A stretch of 64,000 nucleotides of DNA, from the NCBI RefSeq assembly GCF_024721175.1, contig NZ_CP099399.1:1984001-2048000 (forward strand). Direction: 5' to 3'. The notes under the pieces were generated by a model. That model saw only the letters and a list, made by a program, of their open reading frames with translations. It was not told the DNA's origin and ran no database searches. Source of the DNA: Rhizobium sp. Pop5 (lineage in GTDB: Bacteria > Pseudomonadota > Alphaproteobacteria > Rhizobiales > Rhizobiaceae). A program made the position numbers and the translations under genes. Positions 29,313 through 38,171 of the stretch are shown piece after piece. How positions within the stretch are numbered: position 1 is the first letter of the stretch; every line of letters begins with the position of its first letter.

Positions 29313-30341
29313 TCAATCCATCTTGAGGATGATCTTGCCGAAGATCTGGCGCGATTCCATCCGCTCCAGCGCCCGGTCGATATCGTCGAAGCCGACTTCG
29401 GTGTCGATGACGGGATGAACGAGCCCGCGGCCCATCTTCTGCATCGCATCCGCCATGTTCTCCATGCGGCAGCCGAAGGAGCCGAGCAGCTTCAATTGCT
29501 GCTGGAAGAGCATCATCAGGTTCATCTCGGTGGAAACGCCCGAGGTCGAGCCGCAGGTGACGAGACGCCCACCGCGCTTCATGCAGAGCATCGAGCCCGC
29601 CCAGGTGTCCTTGCCCACATGTTCGAAGACGACATCGACGCCCTTCTTCTTGGTGAGCTTGCGCACCACGCCCTCGAAACGGTCGGTGCGGTAGTTGATG
29701 ACGTGATCGGCACCGAGCGCCTTGGCCTTCTCGATCTTGTCGTCGGAACCGACCGTGGTGATGACGGTACAGCCGATCTTCTTGGCGAGCTGGATCGCCG
29801 CCGTGCCGATGCCGGAGCCGCCGGCATGGACGAGGATGGTTTCACCCGGTTCGAGCTTGGCGTTGTCGAAGAGCATGTGCTCGACCGTGCCGAAGGTGAC
29901 GGGCGCGAGTGCCGCGCCGATCGCATCCACTCCGGGAGGGGCCGGAACGAGCAGGCGCGCCGGCAGGTTCACCTTCTCCTGCGCAAAGCCATCCAGATGG
30001 AAGCCGTGTACGCCGGAGACATGTTCGCAGAGATTGTCGCGGCCTTCGCGGCACGGGCGGCAGAGGCCGCAGGTCCGCGCGCCGTAGATCGAGACCAGCT
30101 GGCCCGGCAGGACGTTGGCGACACCCGGCCCGATCGCCTCGACGACGCCGGAGGCTTCCGCGCCGATCACGAGCGGCATCTTGCGCTTGGCGAAAGCCAT
30201 GCCGCGCCAGCCCCAGACGTCGATATGGTTGAGCGCCACGGCCTTGACGCGCAGCGTCACCTCGCCGGCGGCGGGAGCGTCGGGTTCCGGGAGGTCGGTG
30301 ATCTCAAGCTTGCGGTCGTCGATCAGTTGCAAAGCGCGCAT
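29313..30341 (-). CDS. adhXL: Zinc-binding MDR dehydrogenase/reductase of the acpXL cluster
   Basis: This 342-residue medium-chain dehydrogenase has a GGSGIGTAAIQLAK nucleotide site and a structural-zinc loop CGLCRPCREGRDNLC, but NHIDVW replaces the catalytic-zinc Cys, as in quinone-oxidoreductase-type enzymes. In the rhizobial cluster it is thought to act in the reductive steps of C28 acyl synthesis (an enoyl reductase-like role is inferred). Confidence 0.84.
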   Translation of the reverse strand: MRALQLIDDRKLEITDLPEPDAPAAGEVTLRVKAVALNHIDVWGWRGMAFAKRKMPLVIGAEASGVVEAIGPGVANVLPGQLVSIYGARTCGLCRPCREGRDNLCEHVSGVHGFHLDGFAQEKVNLPARLLVPAPPGVDAIGAALAPVTFGTVEHMLFDNAKLEPGETILVHAGGSGIGTAAIQLAKKIGCTVITTVGSDDKIEKAKALGADHVINYRTDRFEGVVRKLTKKKGVDVVFEHVGKDTWAGSMLCMKRGGRLVTCGSTSGVSTEMNLMMLFQQQLKLLGSFGCRMENMADAMQKMGRGLVHPVIDTEVGFDDIDRALERMESRQIFGKIILKMD

Positions 30342-30349
30342 GGCAAAAT

Positions 30350-30470
30350 CCCTCGCCTTTAGAGCGCCGTGCGTCCGTTCGGACGCCCAAAGGACGCTCT
30401 AACTCTATAAACCTACGCATCAGGCTTTCCGAAAATCGGCCGATTTTCAGGCCGATGCTGTAGGCGGTCT
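30350..30470. repeat. Rhizobial AGAGCG...CGCTCT intergenic repeat
   Basis: AGAGCG is followed by CGTCC-GTTC-GGACG and CGCTCTAACTC, and a perfect GAAAATCGGCCGATTTTC palindrome lies beyond. A related TTTTCGGAxx unit occurs near 60950-60998. It fills the 156-base gap in the acyl cluster. Confidence 0.65.
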
Positions 30471-30497
30471 TCTTATCCTGAATGTGTCGGGAACCGC

Positions 30498-31784
30498 TTA
30501 AGCCGGTTCGAGCGCCATGACAAGGCTGGCATTCTGCCCGCCAAAGCCGAAAGAGTTGGAAAGCACGGCCGAAACCTGGGCTTCCCGCTTCGTGTTCGGC
30601 ACGACATCGAGAACGATCGACGGATCGGGATTGTTGTAGTTGATCGTCGGCGGCAGCGTGCCGGTCAGCATCGTCTGTAGCGAGAACACCGCTTCGACTG
30701 CACCGGCCGCCGTCAACGTATGGCCGATCATCGACTTGTTGGACGAGACAGGAATGCGAGCCAGCTTCTCGCCGAAGACGGCGGACATGGAGCCATATTC
30801 CATCTTGTCGTTTTCAGGCGTCGACGTGCCGTGGGCATTGATATAGCCGATATCGTCCTCGCTCATGCCGGCATCGGCAAGGGCCGCGCGGATCGTGGCA
30901 ATCGCCGGGCCGCCATCGGGCGATGAGCGGGTACGGTGGAAGCTGTCGGCCTTGTCGCCCGCACCCTTCATGATGCCGAGCACCTTGGCGCCGCGGGCGA
31001 TCGCCGATTCCAGCGATTCCAGCACCAGCGTCGCCGCACCCTCGGCGATAACGAAGCCGTCGCGATCCTTGCTGAACGGCTTGGAGGCCTTGGTCGGCGG
31101 ATCGTTCTGGGTGGAAAGAGCCGAGAGCAGCGAGAAGCGGATCAGCGCTTCAGCGCTGAGAGACCCGTCGGTCGCAACCGTCAATGCGCGATCGGTACGG
31201 CCCTGGCGGATCGCCTCGATGCCGAGCTGGATCGCCGTGGCGCCGGAGGCGCAGGCCGTCGACAGCGTCACGGGAAGACCGCGCGTGCCGAACCGGTCGG
31301 CAAGGCGCTCGGAAATCGCGCCGAACAGGGCCGCTTCATGGAAAGCGGGATCCGGCCGCTGGCGCAGCGCGGTCAGGAAACGCTCATAGGCATCGCCCGG
31401 ATGATCGGAGGCCGGCGAACGGTCGGCAAGCTCGAAGCGCGCGCTCCATTCCGGCTCGATCGGCGGCGCGGCAAGGAACAGCGGCCCGTTGAAATCACCT
31501 GATATGCCGGCATCGGCGAGCGCCTCGATGGTCGTCTCGCGCGCAAAGGCATAAGAACGCTCGACGGCGTTCGGCACCGGAATCTCGATGAAATCGACGG
31601 TGCCGGCGATCCGTGTCGACAGGCCTTCTGTCGGAAAGCGGTTGATCGCGTGGATGCCCGAGGTGCCGGAGGAAAGGGCGGCCCAGTTGTCCTTCAGGCC
31701 CTGGCCGAGCGAAGTGATGATGCCCATGCCGGTCACGGCGACGATCGGACGGCCGAGATGATCTCTGTAAGCGGAAGCTGTCAT
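30498..31784 (-). CDS. fabF1XL: 3-oxoacyl-ACP synthase FabF1XL
   Basis: This 428-residue FabF-type condensing enzyme for very-long-chain acyl extension on AcpXL has a complete triad: Cys178 (STACASG), His318 (INAHGTST) and His355 (MIGHTLTAAG). Ribosome site GAGGAG is present. It begins ten bases after the FabF2XL gene, whose product lacks the Cys, so the pair may function as a heterodimer. Confidence 0.92.
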   Translation of the reverse strand: MTASAYRDHLGRPIVAVTGMGIITSLGQGLKDNWAALSSGTSGIHAINRFPTEGLSTRIAGTVDFIEIPVPNAVERSYAFARETTIEALADAGISGDFNGPLFLAAPPIEPEWSARFELADRSPASDHPGDAYERFLTALRQRPDPAFHEAALFGAISERLADRFGTRGLPVTLSTACASGATAIQLGIEAIRQGRTDRALTVATDGSLSAEALIRFSLLSALSTQNDPPTKASKPFSKDRDGFVIAEGAATLVLESLESAIARGAKVLGIMKGAGDKADSFHRTRSSPDGGPAIATIRAALADAGMSEDDIGYINAHGTSTPENDKMEYGSMSAVFGEKLARIPVSSNKSMIGHTLTAAGAVEAVFSLQTMLTGTLPPTINYNNPDPSIVLDVVPNTKREAQVSAVLSNSFGFGGQNASLVMALEPA

Positions 31785-31794
31785 ATCTCTCTCC

Positions 31795-33000
31795 TCACGC
31801 CTCTGCGGAAAGAACGGCGACGCCCTCGCCGCGCTGGTGTCCGACGGTTGTTACGACTGCCGCTTTCGTGCCTGCCTTCATCGGCGCTTCATGGGCGGCG
31901 TCAAAGGGCGGAACCTTGGCCTCGGCGTCGATGGCAAGGGCTGCGAGTGCCAGCCCCAGCGGGAACTGCGCCTCGATCGTGTGACCGGAAACACCGCCGA
32001 AGCCGCGGATGGCAGCACCCGGAAGCTGATGTTCCAGCACCGCCTTTTCGCGGGCCGCGATCTCGTGCATGCCGGTCGAGCCGGAAAAGATCGCCGTGCT
32101 CTCGGCCGGCAGGTCGGCGGCGGGTTTCAGCAGCCGCTCCATGCGCACTTCGAAATTGCCGGCGGCGCGATTGCCGCGATCACCTTCGACGGCGCTGATC
32201 GTCGCATAGATATGCGCGCCGCGCTCTTCCGCATGCTTGCGCGATTCCAGCACCAGGAAGGCGCCTGCGGAACCGGTGATCATGCCGCCGCCCTCGAGGC
32301 TGGAGCGCGACCAGAGCGGCGCCCATTCGCCGCGCGTATGCGCGCCGATCGCTTCGGTAAGCAGGATCATGTCGGGCCGTTCGGCAGCGAAGGCGCCGCC
32401 GACAAGCGCATGCGTGGATTCGCCGGAGCGGATGCGCCAGAACGCCGTCTCGACAGCGGAAACGCCAGACGCTTCCTCGCCCATGAAGGTGCGCGAGGAA
32501 CCGGTGACCTTGTGAACGATGGAGATGTTGCCGGCCAGCAGATTGGAGAGCTGCGCCAGAAACAGCGTCGGCCTCAGCTCGGTGGTCAGCTTCTCGTTCA
32601 AGAGCAGTTCGCGGTCGTTGCGCTTCAGGCCTTCGTCGACGATCAGCGTATCGACATTGATGTCGCGCTCGCCGCCGCCGGCCGCCACGATCATGTCCAT
32701 CGTGCCGCAGGCCTCGACATTGTCCTTGAAGCCGGCATCGTCGAGCGCGAGACCCGCGGCGAAGACGCCGATGCGCTGCCAGTTTTCCATCTGGCGCTGG
32801 TCGCCGCGCTTGGCGATCTGCTGCGACCAGTCGATCTCAGGCAGCGGATGCACCGGATAGGGTTTGAATTTCTCGGTCTCGACGATCGCCTTCGGCGCGC
32901 TTTCGGCCGAAAGCAGCGCGATATGCGCGTCCTTGCCGACGCCCTGACAGGTGACGATGCCCACGCCTGAAATGACGACGTCGTTTGCAGCCTTGCTCAT
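31795..33000 (-). CDS. fabF2XL: Ketosynthase-like protein FabF2XL without the catalytic cysteine
   Basis: This 401-residue FabF-fold protein (MSKAANDVVISGVG) aligns TGSSRTFMGEEASG with the FabF TGPxxxxxTACxSG motif, so Glu176 replaces the nucleophilic Cys. The first His region reads IFSGSTGMHE and also lacks the His, while SGHTIEAQ keeps the second. This resembles chain-length factors of type II polyketide synthases. Its start overlaps the FabZXL stop (ATGA). It is essential-partner-like rather than a free-standing synthase. Confidence 0.88.
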   Translation of the reverse strand: MSKAANDVVISGVGIVTCQGVGKDAHIALLSAESAPKAIVETEKFKPYPVHPLPEIDWSQQIAKRGDQRQMENWQRIGVFAAGLALDDAGFKDNVEACGTMDMIVAAGGGERDINVDTLIVDEGLKRNDRELLLNEKLTTELRPTLFLAQLSNLLAGNISIVHKVTGSSRTFMGEEASGVSAVETAFWRIRSGESTHALVGGAFAAERPDMILLTEAIGAHTRGEWAPLWSRSSLEGGGMITGSAGAFLVLESRKHAEERGAHIYATISAVEGDRGNRAAGNFEVRMERLLKPAADLPAESTAIFSGSTGMHEIAAREKAVLEHQLPGAAIRGFGGVSGHTIEAQFPLGLALAALAIDAEAKVPPFDAAHEAPMKAGTKAAVVTTVGHQRGEGVAVLSAEA

Positions 33001-33479
33001 CCAACCACTCCCTGCGCCGCGATCGCTTCGAGAAGACCGACCTCGCCGGCGCGTTTTTTCACGATATCGCCAAGCGGAACCTCGCTGAAGGGCATGGTGC
33101 GCAGTTTCAGCTGCGCATCGCAAACCTTCTTGCCGCCGCTGGTGATCTTGGCCTTGGTGACCGCGAAACCCGAACCGTCATGCTCCAGCACCGCCTCAAT
33201 GTCGAGCACGGCTTCCGGCTCGACGAAGGTGCGCATCTTGGCGCCGTCGACCGACATCAGGAAGGGCATGGCGGCAAAATCGGTGGCGGCAAGCACCAGC
33301 ATGCCGGAGGCCTGCGCCATGGTCTCGATCAGAAGCACGCCGGGAACGAGGGGCATGCCGGGAAAATGCCCCTCGAAAACGGGGCTCTTGGCCGGCACGA
33401 CGGATCGCGCCGTCAGCACGCCCTTCTTCAGGTCTACCGCTTCGACGCGGTCAATCATCTGGAAATATTCCAGCAGCAT
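32997..33479 (-). CDS. fabZXL: 3-hydroxyacyl-ACP dehydratase FabZXL
   Basis: This is a 160-residue hot-dog-fold dehydratase with the FabZ catalytic pair His38 (EGHFPGMPLVPG) and Glu52 (LIETMAQ). GGAGG precedes ATG 33479. It dehydrates hydroxyacyl-AcpXL intermediates during C28 chain elongation. It is coupled to FabF2XL by a 4-base overlap. Confidence 0.92.
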   Translation of the reverse strand: MLLEYFQMIDRVEAVDLKKGVLTARSVVPAKSPVFEGHFPGMPLVPGVLLIETMAQASGMLVLAATDFAAMPFLMSVDGAKMRTFVEPEAVLDIEAVLEHDGSGFAVTKAKITSGGKKVCDAQLKLRTMPFSEVPLGDIVKKRAGEVGLLEAIAAQGVVG

Positions 33480-33622
33480 TCGGATCCTCCGGCCCGGCTG
33501 GCCAGATCCGCCCGCCGGTGTCGCCCGAAGCGCGTCGCACTTCAGGTCTTTGTTTTTGTGCCTGCCGTTGCCCCAAAACCGCTGCACACTTTTGGGCGGC
33601 GTGCACTAGTTAGGAACGAAAC

Positions 33623-33654
33623 CGCCCGGCCGCCATAGTCACGGCGGCAGGGCG
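33623..33654 (-). terminator. Strong hairpin after acpXL, weak terminator or processing site
   Basis: CGCCC and GCCGCC arms pair with GGCGGC and GGGCG around a GTGACTAT loop, about 24 bases after acpXL, followed by GTTTCGTT. The T tract is poor, so partial termination would let the small ACP be made in excess over the enzymes. Confidence 0.5.
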
Positions 33655-33677
33655 TTCGAAAAAGACTGATATGTCGC

Positions 33678-33956
33678 TCAGGCCTTGGCGGCTTTGAGCT
33701 CGTCGATCTTGGCGCAGAGGTTCTTCAGCACGAAATATTCTTCGGTGGAAACCTTGCCCTCGTTGACTTCCTGCGTCCACTTTTCGAGCGGGATCTTGAT
33801 GCCGAATTCCTTGTCGATCGCAAAGACGATGTCGAGGAAATCGAGGCTGTCGATACCGAGGTCGTCGATCGTATGGCTCTCCGGCGTGATCGTGGCGCGA
33901 TCGATCTCGCTGGTTTCTGCAATAATGTCGGCAACTTTATCGAATGTAGCGGTCAC
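33678..33956 (-). CDS. acpXL: Acyl carrier protein AcpXL
   Basis: This 92-residue specialised ACP for the 27-hydroxyoctacosanoyl chain of rhizobial lipid A has the phosphopantetheine attachment Ser37 in [10 protein letters not shown]. Start is GTG at 33956 with GAGG eight bases upstream; this gives the known 92-residue length. The 145-residue reading adds an unrelated N-terminus. Downstream on the same strand follow fabZXL, fabF2XL, fabF1XL, adhXL and lpxXL. Confidence 0.95.
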
Positions 33957-34211
33957 GCGCTGTACCTCATGAAATGACGATTTAAACCCCCTCATAGGCA
34001 AATCCATTTCAAAAGCCAATGCTTTCATCCCGGCGTTGCGGCAATTTGCCGATCGGGTGTTGCCTAAACAGCAATGGAAACCGGGCTCTGGGAAGCCCGG
34101 CACGGCCACAGGCACCGAAGGAGCGTTCCGCCGCCAGAAAGAAGAGCCTTCCGAATCAAGCGGTCGAAAGCTGCCGCAGGGCGGAGTGCCAGGAACATTG
34201 GCATCGGGACT

Positions 34212-34225
34212 TTGACCTGAATCAA
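34212..34225. promoter_or_regulatory. Anaerobox 1 upstream of fnrN
   Basis: TTGACCTGAATCAA is a perfect TTGA-N6-TCAA FNR/FixK site, 102 bases before the fnrN ATG. Confidence 0.88.
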
Positions 34226-34242
34226 ATCGTCCTCCCGGCTAT

Positions 34243-34256
34243 TTGATAATCATCAA
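34243..34256. promoter_or_regulatory. Anaerobox 2 upstream of fnrN
   Basis: TTGATAATCATCAA is a second perfect site, centred 31 bases after the first. Paired sites allow activation then self-repression, as known for R. leguminosarum fnrN. The remainder of the 370-base acpXL-fnrN gap holds only a small CGGGCT/AGCCCG hairpin (34082-34099). Confidence 0.88.
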
Positions 34257-34326
34257 GCCGCGCCGGAATCCACGATCGTCGCGCAATCGGTCGGGCACGT
34301 CCCGGGGATGTTGAGGGGACCAGGAC

Positions 34327-35046
34327 ATGGATGTCGCAAGCAGTGAGGTTTTCGAGGCAGTCATTCCCCTCGCCTGCCGCTCCTGCCAGGCGCGGCACGG
34401 CGTCGTCTGCGGCGCCTTGTCGAACAGCCAGCTGAAGGAACTCAACCGCCATTCGCTGCGCCGCAAGGTCGAGGCCGGTTCCGAAATCATCGCTCAGGGC
34501 GCGGAAAGCTCCTTTTATTCGAACATCATGCGCGGGGTGGTGAAGCTCTGCAAGGTGATGCCGGACGGACGCCAGCAGATCGTCGGCCTGCAATTTGCTC
34601 CCGATTTCGTCGGCAGACCCTTCGTGCGTGAAAGCACACTGTCGGCCGAGGCTGCGACCGATGCCGAAATCTGCGTCTTCCCCCGCAACCTGCTCGACCG
34701 CATGATCTCCGAAACGCCGGCACTCCAGCGCAGCCTGCACGACCAGGCGCTGAAGGAATTGGATGCCGCACGCGAATGGATGCTGACGCTCGGCCGGCGC
34801 ACGGCGGAAGAGAGGGTCGCAAGCCTGCTCCATCTCATCGCCACTCACGCCGAGCCGCAGACGGCAACGAGCGCCGCCTTCGACCTGCCGCTATCGCGCG
34901 CCGAGATCGCCGATTTCCTCGGGCTGACGATCGAAACCGTCAGCCGTCAGATGACCAGATTGCGCAAGCGGGGCGTCATCGTGATCGAAAACTCCAGGCA
35001 CATCGTCATCCCCGATATGGATGAGCTGGAGAGAATTAGCGCGTGA
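34327..35046 (+). CDS. fnrN: Oxygen-responsive Crp/FNR regulator FnrN
   Basis: This 239-residue regulator has Cys17, Cys20 and Cys28 (CRSCQARHGVVC) plus Cys116 (AEICVFP), the set expected to ligate an oxygen-labile [4Fe-4S] cluster; FixK proteins lack it. The HTH AEIADFLGLTIETVSRQMTR is near the C-terminus. FnrN activates microaerobic genes such as fixNOQP through TTGA-N6-TCAA sites, and two such sites precede it. Confidence 0.93.
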   Translation: MDVASSEVFEAVIPLACRSCQARHGVVCGALSNSQLKELNRHSLRRKVEAGSEIIAQGAESSFYSNIMRGVVKLCKVMPDGRQQIVGLQFAPDFVGRPFVRESTLSAEAATDAEICVFPRNLLDRMISETPALQRSLHDQALKELDAAREWMLTLGRRTAEERVASLLHLIATHAEPQTATSAAFDLPLSRAEIADFLGLTIETVSRQMTRLRKRGVIVIENSRHIVIPDMDELERISA

Positions 35047-35097
35047 TGACCGGCCACACGGTGATACCGGGGCTAGCGCGGCGCATAACCCGTTGGG

Positions 35098-35526
35098 TTA
35101 GCGCGTGATGACCACGCGGGTATTGGCAAGACCGGCCTGCCGCGCCAGCGAGAAGAACTCCGCAGCATTGTCCGGATGCAGGCGGACGCAACCATGCGAT
35201 GCCGGCGTGCCCAGGCGCTTCAGGTCGTAGGTGGCGTGAACGGCGTAACCGCCGTTGAAGAACACGGCGTAGGGCATCGGCGCATTGTCGTATTTGCGCG
35301 AGCGGTGATCGCGCGACAGCCACTTGGCACTCCACGAACCGGTCGGCGTGACATAGCCGTTGCGCGCGGTCGAAACCTTCCAGCGATACTTCACCCAACC
35401 GTTCTCGGTGACGGTCATCGTCTGCTTGCCGATGCTGATATTGGCAACCAGGGTTGCTGCCTCGGCGGCAGCGGGAGAAAATTGCAGCAATAAACTTGCG
35501 GCCGCGGCCGCCAAAATCGTCTTCAT
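35098..35526 (-). CDS. L,D-transpeptidase (YkuD domain), exported
   Basis: This 142-residue protein has a signal peptide ending SPAAAEA. The YkuD catalytic motif ASHGCVRLHPDN carries the Cys and the His, and HATYD provides the upstream His. It lacks extra domains. It would crosslink peptidoglycan or attach proteins to it in the periplasm. AGAGGGG lies before ATG 35526. It converges on fnrN; 16 bases at its end repeat the end of fnrN. Confidence 0.87.
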   Translation of the reverse strand: MKTILAAAAASLLLQFSPAAAEAATLVANISIGKQTMTVTENGWVKYRWKVSTARNGYVTPTGSWSAKWLSRDHRSRKYDNAPMPYAVFFNGGYAVHATYDLKRLGTPASHGCVRLHPDNAAEFFSLARQAGLANTRVVITR

Positions 35527-35673
35527 GATAACCCCTCTTCGCACGCGCACAGTTTTAACTGCGCCCTCACGATAGAGAGACTACGGCAATACTTATTATA
35601 TAGCTTTAACCCGAATGGTAATCACAATTCTAACAGGCAAAGCGGGAAGCAAGCCGCACGCAGCGGGGCTGGC

Positions 35674-35874
35674 TTACTGGAGCTTGCGCGCCGCCGAAGG
35701 CTGCTTGAGCCGCTGATAGGCCTTGTTCATCTTCTCGCGGATCGCGGCCATCGTGCCGAGATTATGCCCGCAGGCTGCACAGGTGATGATATCGGTCTCC
35801 CGGATCTCTTCCCGCTCGAACCTCATCTTGGTGCTCTTGCACTTCGGGCACGGTAATTCAACCTGAACTGACAT
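35674..35874 (-). CDS. Small zinc-ribbon protein
   Basis: This 66-residue protein has two CxxC pairs (CPKC at 9-12, CAAC at 32-35) that likely bind one zinc, then a basic C-terminal helix. The start at 35874 is taken because the longer frame runs into the adjacent repeat. Function unknown. Confidence 0.7.
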   Translation of the reverse strand: MSVQVELPCPKCKSTKMRFEREEIRETDIITCAACGHNLGTMAAIREKMNKAYQRLKQPSAARKLQ

Positions 35875-35958
35875 GGCTCTCTTTCTGCTCTGAGATATGA
35901 GGCGCTTCGCATAAACCTTTGCAGGTGATGTGTCCACCGGGGCGTTTATACCGTGTGG

Positions 35959-36138
35959 CCACCCCCCTCTGTCCTGCCGGACATCTCCCCCACAAGGGTG
36001 GAGATTGGCAAGAGGTTGGACCATCGTTCCCTCGCTGCGTAGCGCAGCAGCTATACGGTAGTTGTTGGGGAAACCATCGCGCCCAGCCAATCTCCCTCCT
36101 TGTGGGGGAGATGTCCGGCAGGACAGAGGGGGGTGCCA
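35959..36138. repeat. Rhizobial palindromic repeat (CCCTCTGTCCTGCCGGACAT family)
   Basis: Inverted arms CCCCCTCTGTCCTGCCGGAC and the complement bound a 180-base element. A second copy lies at 50611-50764 and a related unit within cobN. It occupies the gap between cobD and the zinc-ribbon gene. Confidence 0.88.
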
Positions 36139-36150
36139 CACGGCATAACC

Positions 36151-37131
36151 CTAAAGAAGGCACAGGAACAACCCAAACGTCATTCCCGTCAGCACCATGC
36201 AGCTTGCATAAAACACCGCGACACCATCCTCGATGTCACCTGAGGTCGCCACCTCCCGGCCGGGATTGTTGATCATCGGCTCGGCCACGATCACACCGCC
36301 ATAGACGCGCGGCCCGGCGAGCTGGACGTTCAGTGCACCAGCCATTGCCGCCTCCGGCCGGCCGGAATTCGGCGAGCGATGCAGGCCGCCATCGCGCATC
36401 GCCACGCGGATCGCCTCGCGGCAGGCGCTGGCGCCGCGCCGGATCCAGGCGCCGGCCGCGATCAGCAGGATCGAGAGCCGCGCAGCCGGCCAGTTGGCGA
36501 TATCGTCGAGCCGGGCCGCCGCCCAGCCGAAATCGATATATTTCTCCGATCTGTGGCCGATCATGGAATCGGCGGTATTCAGCATCTTGTAGACGAACAG
36601 TCCCGGCAGGCCGAAGACGGCATACCAAAGTGCTGGTGCTACGACGCCGTCGGAAAAATTCTCCGCAAGGCTTTCGATCGCCGCGCGGCAAACGGCCGGT
36701 TCGTCCAGCGTCTCGGGATCACGCCCGACGATACGGGAAACGGCGGCCCGGCCGCCGGCAAGCCCCTCGTCGCGCAGGGCGACGGCGACGGCCGCAACGT
36801 GGTCGGCAAGGCTTTTCTGCGCCAGGAAAATCGCCACCAGCCCGGCTTCCAGGAGGATTCCGACAAGACCGAACAGAGCGAAGAACCGGTTGAACACGAA
36901 GCCTGCGACCGCCGCCAGAAGCAGCAGCATCAGGATGGCGGCGACGCCGTTCATCCTGCGCTGGGAGCGCGTGAGGCTTGCCGGGTTGAGCTGCTGGTCG
37001 GCATAGGAGATCGCCGCGCCGAACATGGCGACGGGGTGGGGCAGCCGCGACCACAGCCATTGCGGATCGCCGACGATCCTGTCGAGCGTTAGCGCCAGAA
37101 GCAGCACGAGAAGGTTTTCGTCGATCGTCAT
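36151..37131 (-). CDS. cobD: Adenosylcobinamide-phosphate synthase CobD/CbiB
   Basis: This 326-residue membrane protein attaches the aminopropanol arm to adenosylcobyric acid. It shows the CbiB family pattern LALTLDRIVGDPQWLWSRLPHPVAMFG at the N-terminus and VVAPALWYAVFGLPGLFVYK centrally. Last gene of the cobA-B-C-D operon; its ATG overlaps the cobC stop. Confidence 0.92.
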   Translation of the reverse strand: MTIDENLLVLLLALTLDRIVGDPQWLWSRLPHPVAMFGAAISYADQQLNPASLTRSQRRMNGVAAILMLLLLAAVAGFVFNRFFALFGLVGILLEAGLVAIFLAQKSLADHVAAVAVALRDEGLAGGRAAVSRIVGRDPETLDEPAVCRAAIESLAENFSDGVVAPALWYAVFGLPGLFVYKMLNTADSMIGHRSEKYIDFGWAAARLDDIANWPAARLSILLIAAGAWIRRGASACREAIRVAMRDGGLHRSPNSGRPEAAMAGALNVQLAGPRVYGGVIVAEPMINNPGREVATSGDIEDGVAVFYASCMVLTGMTFGLFLCLL

Positions 37132-38171
37132 CGCTCAAATCTCTGAAGGGCTTCGCGAAGCCGCCTGTCCGCCGCTGCATCGGGAGCAAGACCGAAACGC
37201 AGCCAATCCGGCGCATAGTCGAACTTGCGGACGAGAATATGATGCCGGCAGAGATGCGTGTAAATGTCGCCGGCTCGTCCATCGGCGACAAGGGTGAAGA
37301 GCGCCGTTCCGCCTGATATCCGCAAATCGGCGTCACTCAGCACTCCATGCAGGGCGGCGCTGCGTTCGCTGATACGGTGGCGGATCGCGGTCATGTCCTG
37401 GTTTAGCAGCGAATCGGCCAGCGACAGCGCCGGGCCGGAAACCGCCCAGGGACCGAGCCACTCCTCGAAACGCTCGAGAATATCGCCTCGGGCAATCGCA
37501 AAACCGAGCCGCAGACCGGCAAGCCCGAAGAACTTGCCGAAGGAGCGGAAGATCACCAGGTTCGAAAGCTCGTCTGCGCGAGCAGCAAGGCTCAGCGCCG
37601 GATCGGCATCACAGAAAGCCTCGTCGACGACGAGCAGGCCATTTTGCGATTTCATCCTGTCGTGCAAGGCAATCAGCATCTCGACCGGCCAGGTCCGCCC
37701 GTCCGGATTGTTGGGATTGACCACGACGGCAAGCCTGTGCCGCTCACCGATAGTAGCGATATCGCCGACCGCATCGACGGCAAAACCGGCCGAGGCGAAA
37801 GCCCGCGCATATTCCCCATAGGTCGGAAACACCACGGCAATTCTATTGTCCGTCACGGCGACCCCGTGGTCCCTCGCGGCAACATGCCCGGCCGGCGCGA
37901 TCAAACGCGGCAGCAGCTGGATCACGGACTGCGTGCCGGGCACCGGCAATGGCAGAATTGTGCCGCAGCCATAGTAATCGCGCGCCGCCCGACTCGCCGC
38001 CTCGATGAGATGTCTGTCCGGCAGCCGGTGCCAGACCCTCGCGGGGATTTCCGGCAGGGCGACGGGGCACGGATTGATGCCGGTGGAAAGGTCGAGCCAG
38101 TCTTCCGGCCTGCCACCGAACGCAGCTGCGGCCATGGTGACGCCGCCGCCGTGCGCGATCGGTGCGCTCAT
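37128..38171 (-). CDS. cobC: Threonine-phosphate decarboxylase-type aminotransferase CobC
   Basis: This 347-residue class I/II aminotransferase-fold protein of the CobC/CobD family supplies (R)-1-amino-2-propanol phosphate. PLP-site features include the VVNPNNPDGR loop and the Schiff-base Lys in VIFRSFGKFFGLAGLRLGF. Four-base overlaps link it to both cobB and cobD. Confidence 0.9.
   Translation of the reverse strand: MSAPIAHGGGVTMAAAAFGGRPEDWLDLSTGINPCPVALPEIPARVWHRLPDRHLIEAASRAARDYYGCGTILPLPVPGTQSVIQLLPRLIAPAGHVAARDHGVAVTDNRIAVVFPTYGEYARAFASAGFAVDAVGDIATIGERHRLAVVVNPNNPDGRTWPVEMLIALHDRMKSQNGLLVVDEAFCDADPALSLAARADELSNLVIFRSFGKFFGLAGLRLGFAIARGDILERFEEWLGPWAVSGPALSLADSLLNQDMTAIRHRISERSAALHGVLSDADLRISGGTALFTLVADGRAGDIYTHLCRHHILVRKFDYAPDWLRFGLAPDAAADRRLREALQRFER

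Noticed and set aside
28395..30362. 655-codon plus-strand open frame
   Set aside because: Antisense across lpxXL and adhXL; the translation is low-complexity and matches no fold.
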